Position numbers and translations under genes: made by a program. This document shows, piece after piece, positions 60,775-64,000 of a DNA stretch of 64,000 bases. A model generated the notes under the pieces. The model had not been told where the DNA came from and ran no database searches. It was given only the letters and a program-made list of their open reading frames with translations. The stretch comes from Nakamurella deserti (GTDB lineage Bacteria; Actinomycetota; Actinomycetes; Mycobacteriales; Nakamurellaceae): assembly GCF_003260015.1 (NCBI RefSeq), contig NZ_QCXS01000002.1:1550001-1614000 (forward strand), in the 5' to 3' direction. Numbering within the stretch: the stretch's first letter is position 1; every line of letters starts with the position of its first letter.

Positions 60775-61584
60775 CTATCGGGCCGCGACCGCGCTGAGCC
60801 GGGCCACGGCACCCATCTCGGGGCCGAGGAACCGGCGTCCGAGCCGGGTGAACGGCTCCGGGTCGCCGGTGGCGAGGAACTCGTGCGGCTGGGCGGGCGT
60901 GTCCCCCGGGGCCAGCAGATCGCGCTGGGTCAGGAGCCGGTAGACGTCCAGCGAAGTCTCCTCGGCGCTGTTCACCAGCGTCACCGACTCGCCCATCACC
61001 AGGCTGAGCACCCCCGTCAGCAGTGGGTAGTGCGTGCAGCCGAGCACCAGGGTGTCGATGTCTCGGTGCTGCAGCGGCGCCAGGTACGACTCGGCGAGAC
61101 CGAGGATCTGCCGCCCGGAGGTCACGCCGCGCTCGACGAAATCCACGAACGACGGGCAGGCCGCAGGGTGCACGGTGACGTGTGAGGCGACGGAGAAGGC
61201 GTCCTGGTAGGCGTGCGAGTTGATGGTGGCCGACGTCCCGATGACCGCGACCTGACCGGTCCGGGACGCGGCAATGGCACGGCGGACCGCCGGCCGGATG
61301 ACCTCGACGACGGGCACGTCGTACCGCTCGCGGACGTCGGCCAGGCTGGCCGCGGACGCGGTGTTGCACGCGATCACCAGCATCTTCACGCCGCTGTCCA
61401 CCAGCCGGTCGGCCACGGCGAGGGCGTGCCGGCGGACCTCGGCGAGCGGCAGCGGTCCGTAGGGTCCGTTGGCGGTGTCACCGACGTAGCGGATCTGCTC
61501 GCCCGGCAGCTGGTCGATGATCGCGCGGGCGACGGTCAGCCCGCCCATCCCGGAGTCGAAGACGCCGATCGGTGCGGTACTCAC
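60775..61584 (-). CDS. murI: Glutamate racemase
   Basis: A 269-residue enzyme providing D-glutamate for peptidoglycan. The two catalytic cysteines are in VIACNTASA and [10 protein letters not shown], and the N-terminal motif is [18 protein letters not shown] at 61584 ([11 protein letters not shown]) is preferred over GTG at 61593 by family N-termini. The order rhomboid-murI on the same strand matches M. tuberculosis Rv1337-Rv1338. Confidence 0.96.
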   Translation of the reverse strand: MSTAPIGVFDSGMGGLTVARAIIDQLPGEQIRYVGDTANGPYGPLPLAEVRRHALAVADRLVDSGVKMLVIACNTASAASLADVRERYDVPVVEVIRPAVRRAIAASRTGQVAVIGTSATINSHAYQDAFSVASHVTVHPAACPSFVDFVERGVTSGRQILGLAESYLAPLQHRDIDTLVLGCTHYPLLTGVLSLVMGESVTLVNSAEETSLDVYRLLTQRDLLAPGDTPAQPHEFLATGDPEPFTRLGRRFLGPEMGAVARLSAVAAR

Positions 61585-61599
61585 GCCCGCCACGCTACG

Positions 61600-62256
61600 T
61601 CAGGCGGTCAGCGCAGGCGTCTTCCGGCGGGGCCCGTCGGCCTTGGCGGCGAGGAACGCGGCCAGCACGCCGCCCAGGGCACCGAACAGGTGCGCCTGCC
61701 AGGAGATGCCGTTGGCCCCGGGGAGGACGCCCCAGAAGATGCCGCCCCAGAGAGCCAGCAGCACGAGACCGACCAGGATCTGGCCCAGGTTGCGGGTGAA
61801 CACCCCACGGACGACGAGGTAGGCGAGCCACCCGAAGACGATGCCGCTCGCCCCGACGACGGTGGTGCCCGACGCCGCGGTCAGCCACACCCCGATGCCG
61901 CTGACCAGCCAGACCAGGACGGTGACGGCGATGAACTGCCTGGCTCCGTTGACCATCAGCAGGAAGCCGAAGATCATCAGCGGCACCGCGTTGGCCAGCA
62001 GGTGCGACCAACTGCCGTGGACGAACGGCGCCGTGAGGATACCGAGCAGACCGTCCACCCGGCGGGGGTCGATCCCGGTGTGCTGGACGACGTTCAACGC
62101 CGGGACCGAGTTGACGATCTGCACCACGACCATCACCGCGACGAGCACCCCGGGCACGATCGCGGCCTGCTGCCAGCGGGCCGGCACCAGGGTGTTGCGG
62201 CTCTTCGGGACCACCGTGGTCCGCGGATTCGGGGAGGGCGTCACCGGGAAGGTCAT
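61600..62256 (-). CDS. Rhomboid-family intramembrane serine protease
   Basis: A 218-residue, six- to seven-helix protein. The catalytic Ser is in GASGIVFG and the His in HLFGALGG; the Asn/His-rich loop FVHGSWSHLLANAVPL is the usual helix-2 motif. The start ATG at 62256 omits an 11-codon upstream option. It cleaves membrane protein segments; the substrate is unknown. It stands 15 bases upstream of murI. Confidence 0.94.
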   Translation of the reverse strand: MTFPVTPSPNPRTTVVPKSRNTLVPARWQQAAIVPGVLVAVMVVVQIVNSVPALNVVQHTGIDPRRVDGLLGILTAPFVHGSWSHLLANAVPLMIFGFLLMVNGARQFIAVTVLVWLVSGIGVWLTAASGTTVVGASGIVFGWLAYLVVRGVFTRNLGQILVGLVLLALWGGIFWGVLPGANGISWQAHLFGALGGVLAAFLAAKADGPRRKTPALTA

Positions 62257-62344
62257 GCTCTCCAGGCTACCGACGGGGTGGCCGCCCACATCGGGGTGAA
62301 CCCTGAACCGACCCCGGCCCGACCGCGCCGGCCCGCCCCCCCGG

Positions 62345-62890
62345 TCAGTGCATCAACGCGACGACGAGCGAGTCCTGCAGCGCCGACAGCCAGCGGTACA
62401 CGTTGTACATCGCCGCGCCGGTTCCGTGCAGGTCGGGCCGGTCCAGGTCCGGCTCCGCCTCGTCGTCGGTGATGTCCAGCCGGACGCCGAGCGCCAGCCG
62501 GACGTCGTTGAGCGACGTGAGCCACGCCTGCGCCGTGTCCTCCGAGAGCCGGACCGTGCCGCCGCCGTGCGGCAGGGAGTCCAGGAGCGCGACGGCGGCG
62601 CGGTCCTTGGCGGTGATCAGCTCCGGCTCGTACAGCACCCGCAGACCCGCCGCCAGCTCGTCGTCCTCGCGGTGGAAGGCGGGCAGCAACCGGCCCAGCG
62701 CCGGGTCGGCCGGCGCGGTCGACGGTGCGGTCTGGATGCCGGTGATGGCGTCCAACGGATCCGAGGGCGCCTCCGCGCGGCGTTGCGCCAGCAACTGCCG
62801 GACCTGGTCGACGACGTCGGCCAGCACCTGCACCTCGGCGGGTTCCAGCGTGACGACGAGCTTGCCGCGGCGGCGGCGGAATCCCGGCAC
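62345..62890 (-). CDS. DUF2017 family protein
   Basis: A 181-residue protein. The N-terminus (PGFRRRRGKLVVTLEPAEVQVLADVVDQVRQLL) and C-terminal MYNVYRWLSALQDSLVVALM match DUF2017, which regularly follows clpS in actinobacteria. GTG at 62890 lies one base after the clpS stop. It is helical with no catalytic motif. A role with ClpS in proteolysis control is only suggested by linkage. Confidence 0.9.
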   Translation of the reverse strand: MPGFRRRRGKLVVTLEPAEVQVLADVVDQVRQLLAQRRAEAPSDPLDAITGIQTAPSTAPADPALGRLLPAFHREDDELAAGLRVLYEPELITAKDRAAVALLDSLPHGGGTVRLSEDTAQAWLTSLNDVRLALGVRLDITDDEAEPDLDRPDLHGTGAAMYNVYRWLSALQDSLVVALMH

Positions 62891-62891
62891 G

Positions 62892-63188
62892 TCAGGAGTC
62901 CTGCTGCAGCGTCGCCCACAGACCCGCGCCCTGCAGCTTGGCCACGTCGGCCTCCATCTGCTCACGGGAGCCACTGCTGACGGCGGCGCGGCCGAGGTGG
63001 TGCACGTCCGACATCAGCTTCTCGGCCTTGTCCTTGGGGTGTCCCAGCAGCTTCATGAACACGTAGGTGACGTAGGACATCAGGTTGACCGGGTCGTTCC
63101 AGACGATGGTCACCCAGGGCAGTTGCGCGGCGGTGACCTCGTCCGTCTGCTGGATCACCTCGGTCGTCGGTGCGGTCACGGCGTCCAT
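62892..63188 (-). CDS. clpS: ATP-dependent Clp protease adaptor ClpS
   Basis: A 98-residue adaptor delivering N-degron substrates to ClpC/ClpA. The core [25 protein letters not shown] contains the conserved NDP and the hydrophobic pocket residues. GGGAGTGG provides a ribosome site before the ATG. It is divergent from pncB, as in M. tuberculosis. Confidence 0.95.
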   Translation of the reverse strand: MDAVTAPTTEVIQQTDEVTAAQLPWVTIVWNDPVNLMSYVTYVFMKLLGHPKDKAEKLMSDVHHLGRAAVSSGSREQMEADVAKLQGAGLWATLQQDS

Positions 63189-63249
63189 TGTTCCACTCCC
63201 GCCCGACCCCGCCGCCTCCCGCGAGGCGATCGGGCGGCCGTCGGGTCGC

Positions 63250-63255
63250 TACAGT
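63250..63255 (+). promoter_or_regulatory. Probable -10 box TACAGT of pncB
   Basis: TACAGT ends 9 bases before the pncB ATG at 63265, and no ribosome site is present; a transcript with a 0-3 base leader is implied. Confidence 0.5.
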
Positions 63256-63264
63256 GCTGGACCT

Positions 63265-64000
63265 ATGACGCCCTCCGCACTGTCGCCGCGGTCGACCGCG
63301 CTGATGACGGACCATTATGAACTGACCATGCTGCAGGCCGCGCTGCGGGACGGTACCGCCGAGCGCACCTGCAGTTTCGAGGCGTTCACCCGCCGGCTGC
63401 CCGACGGGCGCCGCTACGGCGTGGTCGCGGGGATCGGCCGACTGGTCGACGCGATCGCGCAGTTCCGGTTCGGCGACGCGGAGCTGGAACGGCTGCGGGG
63501 TGTGCTCGACGAGCCGACCCTGGACTACCTGGCCGGCTACCGCTTCGACGGCGACATCGACGCCTACCCCGAGGGTGAGCTGTTCTTCCCGGGTTCGCCG
63601 ATCCTCACCGTCCGCGGCACCTTCGCCGCCGCCGGCATCCTCGAGACGCTCGTCCTGTCGATCCTGAACTACGACTGCGCGGTGGCCTCGGCCGCGGCCC
63701 GGATGGTCAGCGCGGCCGAGGGCCGGCCGCTGATCGAGATGGGCGGCCGGCGCACCCACGAGGAGTCGGCCGTGGCCGCCGCCCGCGCCGCCTACCTCGC
63801 CGGCTTCACCGCCACGTCCAACCTCGAGGCGGGACGCCGTCACGGCATCCCGACCGGCGGCACCGCGGCGCATTCGTTCACCCTGCTGCACGACACCGAG
63901 GCGGCCGCGTTCCGGGCGCAGGTGGACGCGCTGGGCGTGGGCACGACCCTGCTCGTGGACACCTACGACATCACGCAGGGCATCGCCACCGCGATCGAGG
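63265..64000 (+). CDS. pncB: Nicotinate phosphoribosyltransferase (3' end beyond window)
   Basis: 245 codons are visible and the frame is open at the window end; full-length enzymes have about 430-450 residues. The N-terminal MTDHYELTMLQAAL, the segment GYRFDGDIDAYPEGELFFPG, and GRRTHEES with GIPTGGTAAHSF are diagnostic. It makes nicotinate mononucleotide for NAD salvage. The gene order pncB/clpS/DUF2017 is the same as M. tuberculosis Rv1330c-Rv1332. Confidence 0.95.
   Translation, partial: MTPSALSPRSTALMTDHYELTMLQAALRDGTAERTCSFEAFTRRLPDGRRYGVVAGIGRLVDAIAQFRFGDAELERLRGVLDEPTLDYLAGYRFDGDIDAYPEGELFFPGSPILTVRGTFAAAGILETLVLSILNYDCAVASAAARMVSAAEGRPLIEMGGRRTHEESAVAAARAAYLAGFTATSNLEAGRRHGIPTGGTAAHSFTLLHDTEAAAFRAQVDALGVGTTLLVDTYDITQGIATAIE

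Overview
The window is a high-GC (about 72-75%), gene-dense chromosomal segment of a free-living actinobacterium. The coding style (strong GC3 bias, GTG starts, several probable leaderless promoters, DUF3072/DUF5709/DUF2017/SCO4848-type families) and local gene order shared with Mycobacterium tuberculosis (pncB-clpS-DUF2017-rhomboid-murI-rph-rdgB; htdX-fabG4-fadA2; the Rv1354c/Rv1355c pair) place it in Actinomycetes. A Nakamurella-like or related soil genus is plausible, but no rRNA or marker here settles it. I see no prophage, insertion sequence, CRISPR array, rRNA or tRNA.

Layout. 1-1.5 kb: type III polyketide synthase plus an isoprenylcysteine-methyltransferase-type enzyme (leftward). 1.8-6.6 kb: a tightly coupled operon of an acyltransferase-like protein, an E1/ThiF-nitroreductase fusion and a GAF-GGDEF-EAL enzyme. 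6.6-11.5 kb: HemD-winged-helix fusion, a coiled-coil protein, an SDR and a carotenoid-desaturase-like flavoenzyme. 11.8-16.3 kb: PAS-ANTAR regulator, NUDIX hydrolase, sugar MFS transporter, methyltransferase, PHA-depolymerase-like hydrolase. 16.4-28.3 kb: a signalling-rich stretch with a PAS-GGDEF-EAL protein, a GAF-PAS-GGDEF protein, a NarL-type two-component pair and a K+ channel. 28.5-35 kb: glgX, a secreted beta-propeller, a TauE-type exporter and an AnsP-like permease. 35-44 kb: a cNMP/CBS/nucleotidyltransferase protein, metallophosphoesterase, TIMP-like secreted protein, thioesterase, lipoprotein, rhodanese and a LuxR-ATPase regulator. 44-50 kb: MarR/ABC exporter, VIT1-type metal transporter, ArsR-like/MFS pair, maltokinase-cap-like protein and a small Ada-like zinc protein. 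50-56.4 kb: fatty-acid cluster (MaoC, FabG4-type reductase, thiolase) divergent from TetR plus an acyl-CoA oxidase-type enzyme. 57-64 kb: coiled-coil paralogue, DUF5709, then the conserved rdgB-rph-(pilin-like)-murI-rhomboid-DUF2017-clpS block and divergent pncB.

Themes. Three c-di-GMP enzymes lie within 27 kb. Several divergent promoters carry legible operators (MarR, ArsR-like, TetR). A recurring arrangement is a short upstream ORF, with its own Shine-Dalgarno or leaderless start, that ends inside the (A/G)TGA start of the next gene. Two genes appear to use non-canonical start codons (ATA at 35152, CTG at 49958). The least explained system is the E1/nitroreductase operon at 1.8-6.6 kb.
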